A stretch of DNA of 64,000 nt, taken from Cladorrhinum sp. PSN259 (lineage: Eukaryota > Ascomycota > Sordariomycetes > Sordariales > Podosporaceae). Positions 30,912 through 41,855 of this stretch are shown piece after piece. The position numbers and the translations under genes are program-made. The number at the start of each line of letters is the position of its first letter. The first letter of the stretch is position 1. The notes under the pieces are model-generated. The model was not told the origin of the DNA and searched no databases. It saw nothing but the letters and a program-made list of their open reading frames with translations. The stretch covers positions 434,001 to 498,000 of the forward strand of contig MU867081.1 in assembly GCA_033725935.1 (NCBI GenBank), given 5' to 3'.

Positions 30912-32650
30912 CTTGGCGGCTGGTATGGACGGCGGTGGTAAGCCTCCGAAGAGTGGTTGTTGTTGTTTTTGTTGTTGCTGTTCAGTTGCTGTTTCTTGTC
31001 CTGCAAGTGTCTATAATGAATGAATAGAGAAGAGGGGGGGGGGGGGGAGGGGGGGGGTGAATAAAGGGGCCGTTTAATAAAAACACAACCAAGAAGAGAA
31101 AGAAAATGACGCTTCAAGCGTTTCCAAGAATATTATCCCAAGAATTCAAACAAGTGACCAGCACTCTTTCCACACTTTCCACGCCGCGCTGTCTATGTAG
31201 ATCAACCCACGCCCAGAATTGTGCTAAAAAGGCCGAATAAGAAAGAAAATCACTCCATCGTGGGCGGGAAATGGGGAGATGCCGGCGTATTTTAACAGTC
31301 CGGCCGTTTTCCCTTGGGGGTGACGCCACAGCCTCACGGAGCGAGATGTTGATGTGCGGGACAGGGACCCAAAACGCTTGGCTAGGATTATCCCCTGGAT
31401 GAGAGCAAGCGCGCGCGCTCTGGCGAACATGGGATTCTCGAGATTTGCCCATACTAATTGCTGCCAAAGCCAGGAGACCCCCGAACCAAACAACAAGCGC
31501 CAAGGGGGGCAGAAGGCCGTGAAATGCCTGGAATGCCTGAATGATCTGCTCTGAGAGGCAGAGAGAGGAAAAGCTTGGTCGGAATACCTTCGTCAGAATC
31601 GTCGCAAAAGGTCTTGGCTTTGCTTGGAAGTGTCTTGGAAGTGTCTTGGAGAAGCCTTGGCTGGAGTTCTTGGAAGCTCGGCGGGACGGCGATGACCAGT
31701 CAATTTCCGCAGATCCTCTGGATTCCCTTATCAGTACGCTTGGCAACCAGACAAGCAAAACAAGACTTCTTGGTCCCTTTTCTCCGGATCCCAAGAAGTT
31801 TGTGTTGCTTAAAGAATGCAGAAATGCGGTGGCGTATAAAAGATGTCAAAAGACATCAACTTATTACTAGTAGACTGAGGAAACTATATCTTGTGTCATC
31901 ATCTGTGTGGTAGAAATATGCTACGTGGGGGTGTCACGCCCCACTTTTCCCCATTGGGGTCCACCAGCACAAATTCGGCATCTTTTGCCGCGATCTACGC
32001 TAGTAAGACGGACTCTGCAACAGGAGACGCCCTGTTAATTTTAGCACGGGGATCTTTTGTTTGTTTTGAATGCTTATCGCGCCGAGAAAAGGGGGTGTTT
32101 GAGCCAAATAAAAAACCAAGTTGCGCTCCGTCTCACATTTGGCGACTTTGCACAAAAGTAGACAAGTGTGTATTCATAATAAAAAAATTCGGTTCATAAA
32201 ATTGGCAAGTCATTTTTCCATCATCGTGGCACACGAGTCCACTTTCTAGTCTCTCCTGCCAGCTGCAGAGGTGGTCCGTTCTGTGGCATGTCGCCAAGAT
32301 ACATGTCACGGTAGGTATTGAACCAACTTGAAGCCAACTCACTCCTCCACAACGGTCAGCAGATAGTCTATCAAGACCTGACTTGCCGAAAGAAAAATGA
32401 ACGCAAAGACAAGAACCAAAGATTACACATGTCACAGTTGCAACGGAATGGAAAAATGGCGCATCGTGAGGTATTTCTGGGGAACTCGGACCCAAGGAAG
32501 ATCATTGGCAAAAAAGCGAAAAAGAAAAAACAGGATTAATAGATTAATGTACAATATACTACATAAAATAGGTACTGAGAATGACGGGTATGATAGTACA
32601 GGTATATGATACAGATAAAGATAAATATAAAAAGTACAATGCAGATATGA
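30912..32650. other. Intergenic: antiporter promoter and regulator 3' region
   Basis: About 1.7 kb. It includes a G-rich tract (31,034-31,057) and AT-rich DNA near the 3' end of the C2H2-type gene. A 226-codon minus-strand frame at 31,114-31,794 is open but lacks protein-like composition and is not called. Confidence 0.45.
31034..31057 (+). repeat. G14-A-G9 homopurine tract
   Basis: Fourteen G, one A and nine G in a row on the plus strand, about 125 nt upstream of the antiporter ATG and therefore a C tract on its sense strand. It could form a quadruplex and is prone to length variation. Confidence 0.9.
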
Positions 32651-34936
32651 CTAAAAAAAACCTGTTCTGGTGTATTCGCCTGCCATCCGACCAGCGAATG
32701 TGGCATTGCCGTTGATGCTCAGGTTCGATTCTCCCGCCAATGACAAGTTGGCGGGTGCCTGAGATACCAAAGAGGTTGGGATCAAGTGAAGATCCTGCGG
32801 GTTTACATGTCCTGTAGGAGGTGCGGCGTGGCTTGTATCATTGGGATGTAGAGATGGCCCCTCCAGCCCGTTTGAATAGATGGGCAGAGATGGTGTCACT
32901 CCAGTGAACCCCTGAATATTGTTAAAGGTTGACGGGTCAAAGAATAGTTCCGGATATCTAGCCCCGTATGTCTGCGACATGGACTCGGTCCTTGGAGTTA
33001 TTGCGGGCTGGAGTGGGACGAAGGATGGTCGGGACCGGAGGTGTGGGCGTGCGCTGGTGGGCATAAAGTCGGCTGAGAAGGATTGTGTTGGCGGTGTGAC
33101 GGCGTTTGGACCGGAGGAGGAATATCTCGCTGACGTCCTTGGGGTCCCAGCTTCAGAGTCGAGAGCAATGCCAGAGTCTCGAAGATGAGAGTTATCCCTG
33201 ATGCTAGCTCGCGGTCCAGGCTTTGAAGCCCGCTGCGCTGCGGTTCTAGTCCCTTGTCGATTCTCGTACTCGAGACTGAGCTTGTGGCCGATGTGATTCA
33301 TCTCCTTGACGGCAGATGCAAAGAGAGCCTTGACGATCTCGAACGTTTCTTCATCCACCATTGGCTGGAGAAACTCTAGCTTCTCCATGAATGTCGGTTC
33401 GAGCTCGTAGTGCTCCATGACGGGGATGAACTTGAAGGACGGAATCTCGGTGTCGTCCGGGAAGGCAAGGCTCCAGAGATGGATCCATTGTTCCTGGTCT
33501 GATGGCCCGCACTCACGGCCCCTGAACCTGATCTTGCCAGCCGTCTCGCTGGTGATGCCATCTTCGGGGTCGGTGCGCCTGTAGGTGCAATTTTCCCTTT
33601 CGATGTGGAATTCGAGGGCCTTCTTATCCGCAAACCCTTGCTTGCACTTTTGGCATGTGGCTGCTTCCATGTCCACGGCATGCTTGTTGAGAACATGCTT
33701 TCTCAGATCAGAGAACCTGTGCTTGCCGGTGAACATGGTCATGGCGCACGAGGTGTGATCTCTAACGTTGAACCGTGTTGGGTTTCTGGCCCGGAAGATG
33801 CAGCGAAGCTTCACGTTGGTTGCCGGCTCATCCCCAGGGTCTCTAGTGTCGTCCATCACACTCCCGTACTCTTCTTCATCTTCGTCACCACCGTCATCTT
33901 CCACTCGCCTCCTCTTATTGGGACCTTGCTTCCGATTTCCCCTGCCAGTAGTCTTCTCTGGCTGCGAAGAACTCTGACGTCCTCCTGGATAACCTGAGCT
34001 TCCAGTGCTGCTAGGGGTCCCTCCAGCACCCTGGTGATCTGCTGGAGCCGACATGTACAAGTCTTGAAAATTATCAACAATCGAGGCAAGGCGTTCGGCG
34101 TACGCGTATGTGATGCTCCGGCAGACCTCGAGAACCTCAACCGGAACATCGTTGCTGCTGATACCCCGGACTGTTGGAAGACTGAAGGCCAGTATCCTGT
34201 CGGCCTCCTCCGTCGAGACAGCATCTCCATCCACTTCTCCAGGTGAGTCGGGGGCGTCGTTCGTCTCTTTGATGGTCTCGAGGCTGGATTGACGATGTGG
34301 TACTGTTGGTCGTCCCTTGTGTAAATTGACTGCCTCCATCTCGACACGTACTTGCTCGACTGATTGCTCGACATCTTGGCTCTGGTCAATGCCGCGGCAG
34401 ATGAGATCCCACCCTTGTGAGTCATCTGAGCCTTCTGATGATGGTGATGGGGCATTAGGCGGAGATGAAGTAGTAGGACTACTTGGGGGTTGTGGTGAAT
34501 TCAGAAAACCGGATAATCGAAAAGGGGTACGTGGGGTGAAAGGTGGACTGGTGTCTGCGGTGTCGTTGTCTTGATGCTCTTCAAGTTCGTGGTCTGAATC
34601 GTAGGATGAGCTGCCGCAGGATCTCTCAAACAATGACGAACCATCCACATCCATGACCACCCCGGAGTCGACCGACATTGACTGACGGTGTTGTAGTAGG
34701 CTTGTTGACTGTGTCCGGGTCCCGACTTCGGAGATTTTGATAGGAAAGTGGGCATGGTGATGGTGGCCCAGACAGAAGTGGCCCCGGGTTTTGAAGTCAT
34801 GATCATCCATGACGATGCCTGAATCCTCGCTTCTTCCACGAGCTCTCCCGCCGGTTCCGTGTACCTGCAGATGGGCGGTGTCCAAGTCCCCGCTGCCGCT
34901 TCCAGCCGGGACTTGCCCGATCATGTGTGACTCCAT
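32651..34936 (-). CDS. C2H2-type zinc-finger regulator-like protein
   Basis: 761 aa from the first true ATG at 34,936; the frame remains open 16 codons further upstream but starts with GTG. The N-terminal ~330 residues are low-complexity, Ser/Pro/acidic and probably disordered. A bipartite-looking basic stretch with KRRR near residue 342 is a likely nuclear localisation signal, followed by an acidic run (DDGGDEDEEE). Two Cys/His groups lie near 380-440: RCIFRARNP...HTSC...FSDLRKHVLNKH, then CQKCKQGFADKKALEFHIE. This arrangement is known in Sordariomycete hypothetical nuclear proteins. A helical segment and a C-terminal Ser/Pro-rich tail follow. It is probably a DNA-binding or chromatin-associated regulator, but no target is implied. 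The neighbouring genes give no functional clue. Confidence 0.75.
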   Translation of the reverse strand: MESHMIGQVPAGSGSGDLDTAHLQVHGTGGRARGRSEDSGIVMDDHDFKTRGHFCLGHHHHAHFPIKISEVGTRTQSTSLLQHRQSMSVDSGVVMDVDGSSLFERSCGSSSYDSDHELEEHQDNDTADTSPPFTPRTPFRLSGFLNSPQPPSSPTTSSPPNAPSPSSEGSDDSQGWDLICRGIDQSQDVEQSVEQVRVEMEAVNLHKGRPTVPHRQSSLETIKETNDAPDSPGEVDGDAVSTEEADRILAFSLPTVRGISSNDVPVEVLEVCRSITYAYAERLASIVDNFQDLYMSAPADHQGAGGTPSSTGSSGYPGGRQSSSQPEKTTGRGNRKQGPNKRRRVEDDGGDEDEEEYGSVMDDTRDPGDEPATNVKLRCIFRARNPTRFNVRDHTSCAMTMFTGKHRFSDLRKHVLNKHAVDMEAATCQKCKQGFADKKALEFHIERENCTYRRTDPEDGITSETAGKIRFRGRECGPSDQEQWIHLWSLAFPDDTEIPSFKFIPVMEHYELEPTFMEKLEFLQPMVDEETFEIVKALFASAVKEMNHIGHKLSLEYENRQGTRTAAQRASKPGPRASIRDNSHLRDSGIALDSEAGTPRTSARYSSSGPNAVTPPTQSFSADFMPTSARPHLRSRPSFVPLQPAITPRTESMSQTYGARYPELFFDPSTFNNIQGFTGVTPSLPIYSNGLEGPSLHPNDTSHAAPPTGHVNPQDLHLIPTSLVSQAPANLSLAGESNLSINGNATFAGRMAGEYTRTGFF

Positions 34937-37060
34937 TAGACCGACAGGCCGGGTCCGTCCCACAAGTGTTGGGTGCCTAGCCACGCTTTAGGTCACAACA
35001 AGAAAACGAAAATAATGCGTTATGGGGCGAAAGAAAAGAAAGAAAGAATTCTATTGCTGGGGAGCACAGTCATGCAAGCATGCGAGACATGACCGAACGG
35101 CGAGACAGGTGGAACGAGCAGATTGGCAGCAGAACCCGTCCAAGATGTCCCGGGACGCAGGTTTTGCATGGCCGGTACATTCGTGAGGCTCTGGAGGTTG
35201 CCTTGCGTGCGCAGCGGGCAAACATTCAGCTCCGGAGGCCTGTCAGATCGCCGAACATCATTGGTTCATGATCATCGTCCTAATCCTCGACATGTCTGGA
35301 AACTCTGTGATTGGACTGTGCCGTTGAATGGGTCTGGAGTTTGCCTTGGCGCTTCACACCCTCCTGCATTAGTTCGGAATGGCGGTTGGACCTCTTTCAT
35401 GATGGGCATCACGGAAGAACCCAAAAACTCGATGCCACCGTTTCTTTCCCCATTGTCTTTCAACTTCAGTAAGCCCATGACATCTGTTGAGACTCTCTCA
35501 TTGGTTTATGTTCTCGTCCATCAACAATGTTTGTTGTTGTCTTTTTGTTGCCAAGAGATAATCACCCCTGAACATCGTTTCACCAGACCAAAGGAAGACA
35601 GGGGTTGCCATTGGCTTATGAAGTGGGCCGAGCTCGGTGTTCCTGGGAGAAATCCCCACGATCTCCCCCGAAAGAGAAATTGGGTCTTTACTGGGGGTTC
35701 TTTTGATTGGTTCATGATTTCGTTCATCAAGCCTCAGGACGGGAATTCCCACCTGAGACAGGGGAACTACGTTGACAAACCACGTATGCCCGTCATCATC
35801 CATGACTGCAACGGCGGCTTGGGAATGGTGGAGCCTCAGGTTGCGTTAGCTGAGTCCAGCTCATGATGGACATCAGGAATGCGGCTTCGTCATGGAATTT
35901 CGAGTTGATAGCGTTGCCTTCATGGGGGAATGAGGCAGTAGATAGATGGATATCAACCTGATGTATAAGACTGATGAAGCCACCATCGTTCAGGATCCTC
36001 AGGACATCAGAAAATCAACCGAACAAAGTTTTAAAGATTAAGCACAGCCGGAAGGAATTGAATGAACCCAATCACCATCACAAACCCCCAAGTCTCCTTA
36101 AAAGTTACAATGTCCAATTATACAAGCACCGCCAAGCCGAAGTCGAGCTCAAGCAGCAGCAGCAGCAGGTAGGGGTCTCGATGTCACAACACCATGTTGA
36201 AATGCTCCAAGCTAACAATACCAAGACCAAATACTTCAGAGCAATCAACAGGAATGATGAACCAATTCCTCTACGACACAAACAACTGGCACAGCAGAGT
36301 CGTCGAACTACAATACGCAAGCCCTTCTTCATCTTCATCAAAATCATCATCAAGCCATAGCAAGCAAACAACATCATATGGATATCCATCAAAAGCTGAT
36401 CTTTGAAGATGGCTGCTGGAGGTGAATATTGGTGTAGTTGTACTACTATTTGCATGTAATATTATTGTTTTGTTTCAATATTTGTTGGGCATTGTTGTTT
36501 ACTGATGAAGAAACGGTGTACTGTAGATGGGTTGGTTGTATATTAAACATGTGGAATGCTGGGAATCATCAACGTTAGTAATGTCGGAGATGTCTAGAGA
36601 GGAATAAATGTAATGGTTAGCTATGTTTACAATATAACGGACATTATTAGCCTATGGAAGCGAGGAACTGAAAGAGCAATTTAGTCATCCAATGCCCCCC
36701 CTCTTTCCAGTCCCCCACATGCCGACATCTGGGGTTTACTCCGCACCACCACATGGACCGCACCTTACCGGATGATACCTGGCGAGACCAGACCATTACT
36801 ACTATTACATCTGCCGTTCCCCGCCGCTTACCGCAAACAATGATTTGGTCCGTCACTTCAGCTTGCCGTTCTCCGAGATATTGTTCCCGCATGACACCCT
36901 GGGTTTCTCTCCGCATTCAATGGTAAACCGAGACTCGGATTTCACATGCATGTAAGCCATATAAATGTGATGCCGTCCTCATCTCTAAACATGATGTGAC
37001 CATTTTCCCACTGAAACTCTCTAATAATCCTTCCAATCTTCTGGCGCAACCTACCTCAAT
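34937..37060. other. Long intergenic region, promoter of the zinc-finger gene
   Basis: About 2.1 kb. It carries a short CAG run (36,152-36,168) and several open frames of up to 247 codons (for example 35,123-35,866 on the plus strand), which lack recognisable domains or supporting splice structure. A long promoter and leader are typical for fungal regulator genes. No other feature is supported. Confidence 0.45.
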
Positions 37061-37995
37061 ATGGCCTCCCTCGAAGAGTTCGCCGAGCTCAAAAAGCAGG
37101 TTCAAGTCCTGCAAAAGGAACTCTCCCGAGTGTCCGGTACGCTTGTTACTTCCCACCTTGTTCTTGCTCCCCATTATCTGACCATCCCACAGACGAAGCA
37201 GAAGTCCGCAAAATCCACTTCAAATACGGTTACTACCTCGACAAATGCCTCTACAACGAGGTAGTCGACATGTTCTCGGACCACCCAGACGCCTACGTCG
37301 AGTTCCTCGGCGGTCGATACCGCGGCAAGGAGGGCATCGCCCGCCTCTACCAAGGCCGCTTCCAGCAGCAGTTCGTCGCCGGCCGCAACGGACCCGTCCA
37401 CGGCTGGCTGCTCGACCACATCATGATGCAAGAAATCGTTGATGTTGATTCCACGGGAACCCACGCCTGGTGCCGCATGCGCGCCCTCATGCAGGCCGGC
37501 ACGCATCAGAGCATTGAGGAGGAATACCCCTGGGGCCATAAACAGTGGTGGGAAGGCGGACTCTACGAAAACGAATACATCAAAGAGAATGGAGTCTGGA
37601 AGCTATTCCGGTACAGGTACTTCCCCTTCTGGCACGCTGATTTCGAGAGAGGGTGGAGTCACACCAAGAAAGGGTATGTGCCTTGGCCGACCAAGACCTT
37701 TCCTGAGGACCCCAAGGGGCCGGATGAGATTCTGGAGCAAAAGGTTTTGTGGCCCGATACCAGGGTTGTGCCGTTCCATTATCCGCATCCTGTTACTGGG
37801 AAGCAGATTTTGGATGACGACTTGAGGGCTCCTAGGTATGGCAAGCCGGTTGAGACGAGCGATCCGGCCTTGGTGCTGGATTTGCCAAAGGGGCAGAGCA
37901 GGCCTGGAGCGAGCAGCAGGGAGGCGAAGCCGGGGGAGAAGGTGTTGCCTTCCTTGATTCAGCACAAGGATGAGGGGGCGAACGGGAGTGCTTAG
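37061..37995 (+). CDS. SnoaL-like domain protein
   Basis: Exon 1 (37061-37136) and exon 2 (37193-37995) join in phase 1 across a 56-nt intron, giving 292 aa. Residues 1-25 form a short charged helix (EEFAELKKQVQVLQKEL). Residues 27-190 match the SnoaL/NTF2-like cone-shaped fold: KIHFKYGYYLDKCLYNEVVDMF, then DMFSDHPDAYVEFLGGRYRGK and a terminal strand GVWKLFRYRYFPFW. This fold hosts small-molecule isomerases, hydratases and dehydratases, and also non-enzymatic binding proteins. The remaining ~100 residues are Pro-rich and less structured. It lies 520 nt upstream of, and in the same direction as, the carotenoid-oxygenase-like gene, so a shared aromatic or apocarotenoid pathway is possible (inference). 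Confidence 0.85.
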
Positions 37996-38518
37996 TGATT
38001 AGTTTGACTTTGGCTTTGTTACCAACTCAAGTAGCCTCAAAATATCAAATTTTGTTCTTTAACCTCAGCATGATTCCATCCATCTGCAAAACATAAGAAC
38101 CGTGAAGATATTGAGACGAATCTTAGGGAAAAAAAACCCCCCCTAATCTATCATGTCTTGGCCATTGTTGACTGCCGAGTGTTGGGGAACCCCTCCCCCT
38201 TTTTGGTGCCAAAACCCCCGCACACACTTACCCGGCCACTACCCCAGCCAAGGAAACAATTGCCCGTGAGCAACCCATGGTCGGATATTTTGTCAAGCCG
38301 CTGGAAATTCGGCAGCATCCGATCTCCCGAAGGAAATATTGATGGCTGCGGGGTTAATGGGGCCATCCTGAAGGGGATCACACGGCTCGGTAAATGGACC
38401 GAGAGGTGACAGTCTTTTTTCGAGTCCATCTGCCCTTAGAAACAAAGCTCCACCAAAGCTTCACCTCTCTCACGCATCCTACTGAACAACTTTCAACCTT
38501 CACAGCACTCTTACCAAA
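37996..38518. promoter_or_regulatory. Intergenic, promoter of oxygenase gene
   Basis: About 520 nt between two co-directional genes. It contains a CT-rich leader (TTCAACCTTCACAGC) just before the ATG at 38,519. No further element is recognised. Confidence 0.4.
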
Positions 38519-40379
38519 ATGGCACACATCTTCTCGCTAGCACCCTCAATCGAGGTCCCAACCCCCTATGAAGCCAACCGCCTAGCCTCGCCGGGCAAAA
38601 CCCACAAGTTTCCCTCCACCGATGTCTTCCGCTCCATGAACGCTCCCTCCAGGCTGGACTCTGCCACGATCCTCAACCTGGAAGTAACAGGCCGCATCCC
38701 TGAAGAAATAAACGGCACCTTCTTCCGCGTCCAGCCAGACACGCGCTTCCCCCCGCTCTTCGAAGACGACATTCACTTCAACGGCGACGGCTCGGTATCC
38801 GCCATCCGCATCTTTGACGGCAAAGCAGACTTTAAGCAGGCGTACGTGCACACGGAGCGGTACAAGCTCGAGACGGCAGCCAGGAGGGCCCTCTTTGGGC
38901 GGTACCGAAACCCTTACACGGACAACGAGAGCGTCAAGGGTGTCATCAGGACGGCCAGCAATACCAATGTTATCTTTTGGCGCGGGATCCTGCTGGCTAC
39001 CAAGGAAGATGGCCCTCCGTTCGCGATGGACCCCGAGACGCTCGAGACGCTGGGGAGGTACGACTTTGAGGGACAGATTACCAGCCCGACCTTTACCGCC
39101 CATCCCAAATTCGATCCCGTCACGGGCGAGATGGTTTGTTTTGCGTACGAAGCGGGCGGAGACGGGGCGGACTGCAGTGTTGATGTCGTCGTGTGGACGA
39201 TTGATAAGGATGGCAAGAAGACGGAGGAGGCGTGGTACAAGGCTCCCTTTGCGGGCATGATTCACGATTGCGGGCTGAGTGAGAATTATTTGGTCCTGGC
39301 GTTGACGCCCATCAAGATGAACTTGGAGAGGATGAAGAAGGGGGGAAATAAGTTTGCTTGGGATCCGAATGAGGATCAGTGGTATGGGGTTGTTCCGAGA
39401 CGAGGAGGGAGGAGTGAGGATATTGTTTGGTTTAGGGGTGATAATGGTGAGTACTGGATATCTTATGGAGATGGTATTCATGCTGACAGAGCGTTTTGTA
39501 GCATTCCATGGACATGTTGCGGGATGTTACGAGTTGTCATCAGGAGAGATTGTGTTTGACTTGACGGTCGCAGACGGGAACGTGTTTTTCTTTTTTCCAC
39601 CAGACACAAACTTGACTCCGTCCGACGGCGTGGCAAAGAGGAACAAGCTCAGCTCTCCTACGATGCGGTGGATATTCGACCCCAAGGCAAAGAAGTCGAT
39701 TATTCACACCCCCGAGGCCGGTGACGCCGACATTTGGGTTGCCGACGAGCGGGTAAAGCCTGCAGTGACTTGGCTGACCAACGGCGAGTTCTCTCGGATT
39801 GACGACCGGTACGTGACGAAGCCATATCGACACTTTTGGCAAGCTGTCGTGGATCCTACAAAGCCGTACGACTTTGCAAAATGCGGACCGCCAGCAGGGG
39901 GACTGTTCAACTGTCTAGGACACTATACTTGGTCGGAGAATCACTACCATACTCCGGACAAACCTGCATCAAATGGCCACACTCATCAAAACACCGAGGA
40001 GGACGGCAAACCCAAGTTCGGGTTAGAAGATGTCTACTTTCCTGGGCCAACAACAACATTCCAGGAACCCACCTTCATCCCCAAGAATGGAGGCGCCGAA
40101 GGTGAAGGATACCTGATTGCCTTGTTGAATCATCTTGATGTGCTGCGGAACGATGTGGTCATTTTTGATGCACAGAACCTGAAACAGGGACCGCTGGCGG
40201 TAATCCATTTGCCGCTGAAGCTGAAATTAGGATTACACGGGAACTGGGTGGATAATCGCGACATTGAGGACTGGAAGAAGAGGAGGGCGGAAAGCGGCGA
40301 TGTTGGGCCGGTCAAGGTTGCGAGTGAGCCATTGCCCTGGCAGAAGAAGTTGTCAGAACAGAGATCAAATGGGCATTAA
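38519..40379 (+). CDS. Carotenoid cleavage / lignostilbene dioxygenase family enzyme
   Basis: Exon 1 (38519-39446) and exon 2 (39502-40379) splice in phase 1 over a 55-nt intron, giving 601 aa. It is a seven-bladed propeller Fe(II) dioxygenase of the RPE65/CCO family. The four iron-binding His can be placed at TAHPKFD (about 195), GMIHDCG (about 249), AFHGHVAG (312) and LHGNWVD (about 553). The N-terminal motif GTFFRVQPDTRFPPLFEDD and HFNGDGSVSAIRIFDG are typical of the family. Such enzymes oxidatively split a C=C bond in carotenoids, apocarotenoids or stilbenes such as resveratrol. Within fungi this divergent group is more like the stilbene-cleaving than the retinal-forming branch, but the substrate cannot be assigned from sequence. 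No signal peptide, so probably cytosolic. Confidence 0.92.
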
Positions 40380-40840
40380 ATAGATCACATAGCTCATCTA
40401 AATCTCTATCCCTAGAATGGTCTAGTTTTCCGGACGATACTATCTACCACCATTGGATGACTGCAGTACAAACCGTCCCTGGAAAACCCCCGGATGTGTG
40501 ATGGAGGATTGGCCATTGACTCTCAAAATACGTGATATCATCGCCCGATGAAGCCCTAATTTATTGATAGGTTCCGGTCTCTCTTTAGCACACCTTCTGT
40601 CTGATCTATCATGTTTGCTGTGCGGCCACACTGTGTCGGATGCGGTCCTATTCGGCCCGTGTGGCAGCCATGGGAATATACCATATTTTGTAGCAAATCA
40701 TCAAGCACAACACAGGAATCAAATCAAACAAGCATCTGCGACAGATCACGTGTGACAAATTTCCCTCGCGGGGCTTGTTTCGAACCTCAACTTGCGATTT
40801 CGCAACCTCATTCTCCCAAACATAAGCCAAGTTTGCCAGC
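40380..40840. other. Intergenic, nothing recognised
   Basis: About 460 nt between two plus-strand genes, presumably 3' and 5' untranslated regions. No motif stands out. Confidence 0.4.
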
Positions 40841-41641
40841 ATGGATGAAGAGTTCAAGATTGTGCTACCCGTCAAGGGGAGACGACGTCCCGGTGTGCCC
40901 GACCACTATCGACTTTCAGCTGCTCGACTTGGGGCCATCAAACACGAGCCTGCGTCTACGCTGGTTCACTTTTGGTTCAGGACGCGCTACGTCTCTGCCC
41001 TTGCTTCAGAGCTTTCCCACCTGCACCCGCATATTTCCCAGCTGCATATAAGCCCATCGACCGTGGCCGACTTGATTGGATCCTGCGTCAAATTTGTCCC
41101 CACCTTTGCTCAGTCCTGGGTCCGGACTGCGCTTCCCGAATGGTTCCTCCCCAACCATCTGGTTCTCAAAAAACAAAAACGAGGTGACTTGGATCGGGAC
41201 CAAGAAGCCATGGTCGAGAACTTTGACAACGAAGTAAAGGCCTATGACCAGCTCAAGCCACTGCAAGGTGTGGTCATCCCAAAATGCTTCGGCCGCCTGC
41301 ACTACCACGGCGAAAGAGCACTTCTCCTTCAGTCCATCGAAGGCGGCGTGTCTCTGTCTTCCCCCGAGGGCGCAACTCTGGAGATGGAGGAGCTCTCGAC
41401 CCTGTTGCAGCCATGTTACCGAGCAATACACGCGCTTGGGGTCCATCATGACGATCCCAACTTGGCCAACTTTCTGCTTGTGAATGGGAAAATCATGGTT
41501 CTAGATCTAGAAAGTGCCGTGTTTGGCTTGTCTGCAAGAAAGAAAGCCTTTTTTCTGACGACGTGTATTGGGCAGTTGGCGGACCATTATCTCGACATGC
41601 AGGAATATCATCACCACGACGGGTCACTGGAGGCAGCTTAA
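40841..41641 (+). CDS. Small protein-kinase-fold protein
   Basis: Intronless, 266 aa. The middle and C-terminal parts match the fungal small kinase-like family: the Lys region is weak (HLVLKKQKRGD), then ENFDNEVKAYDQLKPLQGVVIPKCFG for the alphaC to beta4 region, catalytic loop HHDDPNLANFLL near residue 202 (H-x-D-x-x-x-x-N form), and DLE in place of DFG near 221. The N-terminal ~100 residues are not clearly kinase-like. The chain stops soon after DLE, so most of the C-lobe is missing, as is usual in this compact family. Activity is uncertain. Such genes are common and multi-copy in filamentous fungi, often near HET and NACHT genes. Confidence 0.8.
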   Translation: MDEEFKIVLPVKGRRRPGVPDHYRLSAARLGAIKHEPASTLVHFWFRTRYVSALASELSHLHPHISQLHISPSTVADLIGSCVKFVPTFAQSWVRTALPEWFLPNHLVLKKQKRGDLDRDQEAMVENFDNEVKAYDQLKPLQGVVIPKCFGRLHYHGERALLLQSIEGGVSLSSPEGATLEMEELSTLLQPCYRAIHALGVHHDDPNLANFLLVNGKIMVLDLESAVFGLSARKKAFFLTTCIGQLADHYLDMQEYHHHDGSLEAA

Positions 41642-41855
41642 AGATTACGCGAGTGCCGTCCGCGAATCACAAGAACAGTGCGGATAATCCAGAGCTGATC
41701 ATGGGTATTGTGGTATTGGAAGTAACGCCTGGCATCTACAGAAAGGGTTGGGTTGGTGAGATTTTATGCGCCTTCACTCTTTAAAGGAGTTGAACCGCGG
41801 GATCCTACACTTGTATGAGTAATACTCTGATCAACTACAAATTAGGTGTCTTGGT

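Noticed and set aside
31114..31794. 226-codon open frame on the minus strand upstream of the antiporter
   Set aside because: No domain, signal or membrane feature; composition is unlike neighbouring proteins, and it lies in promoter-type DNA.
35123..35866. 247-codon open frame on the plus strand upstream of the zinc-finger gene
   Set aside because: Low-quality peptide without recognisable motifs; more likely chance in a long promoter and leader.
38582..39481. 299-codon frame opposite the carotenoid-oxygenase gene
   Set aside because: It mirrors the codon pattern of the strong sense gene and has no independent protein features; a shadow frame.
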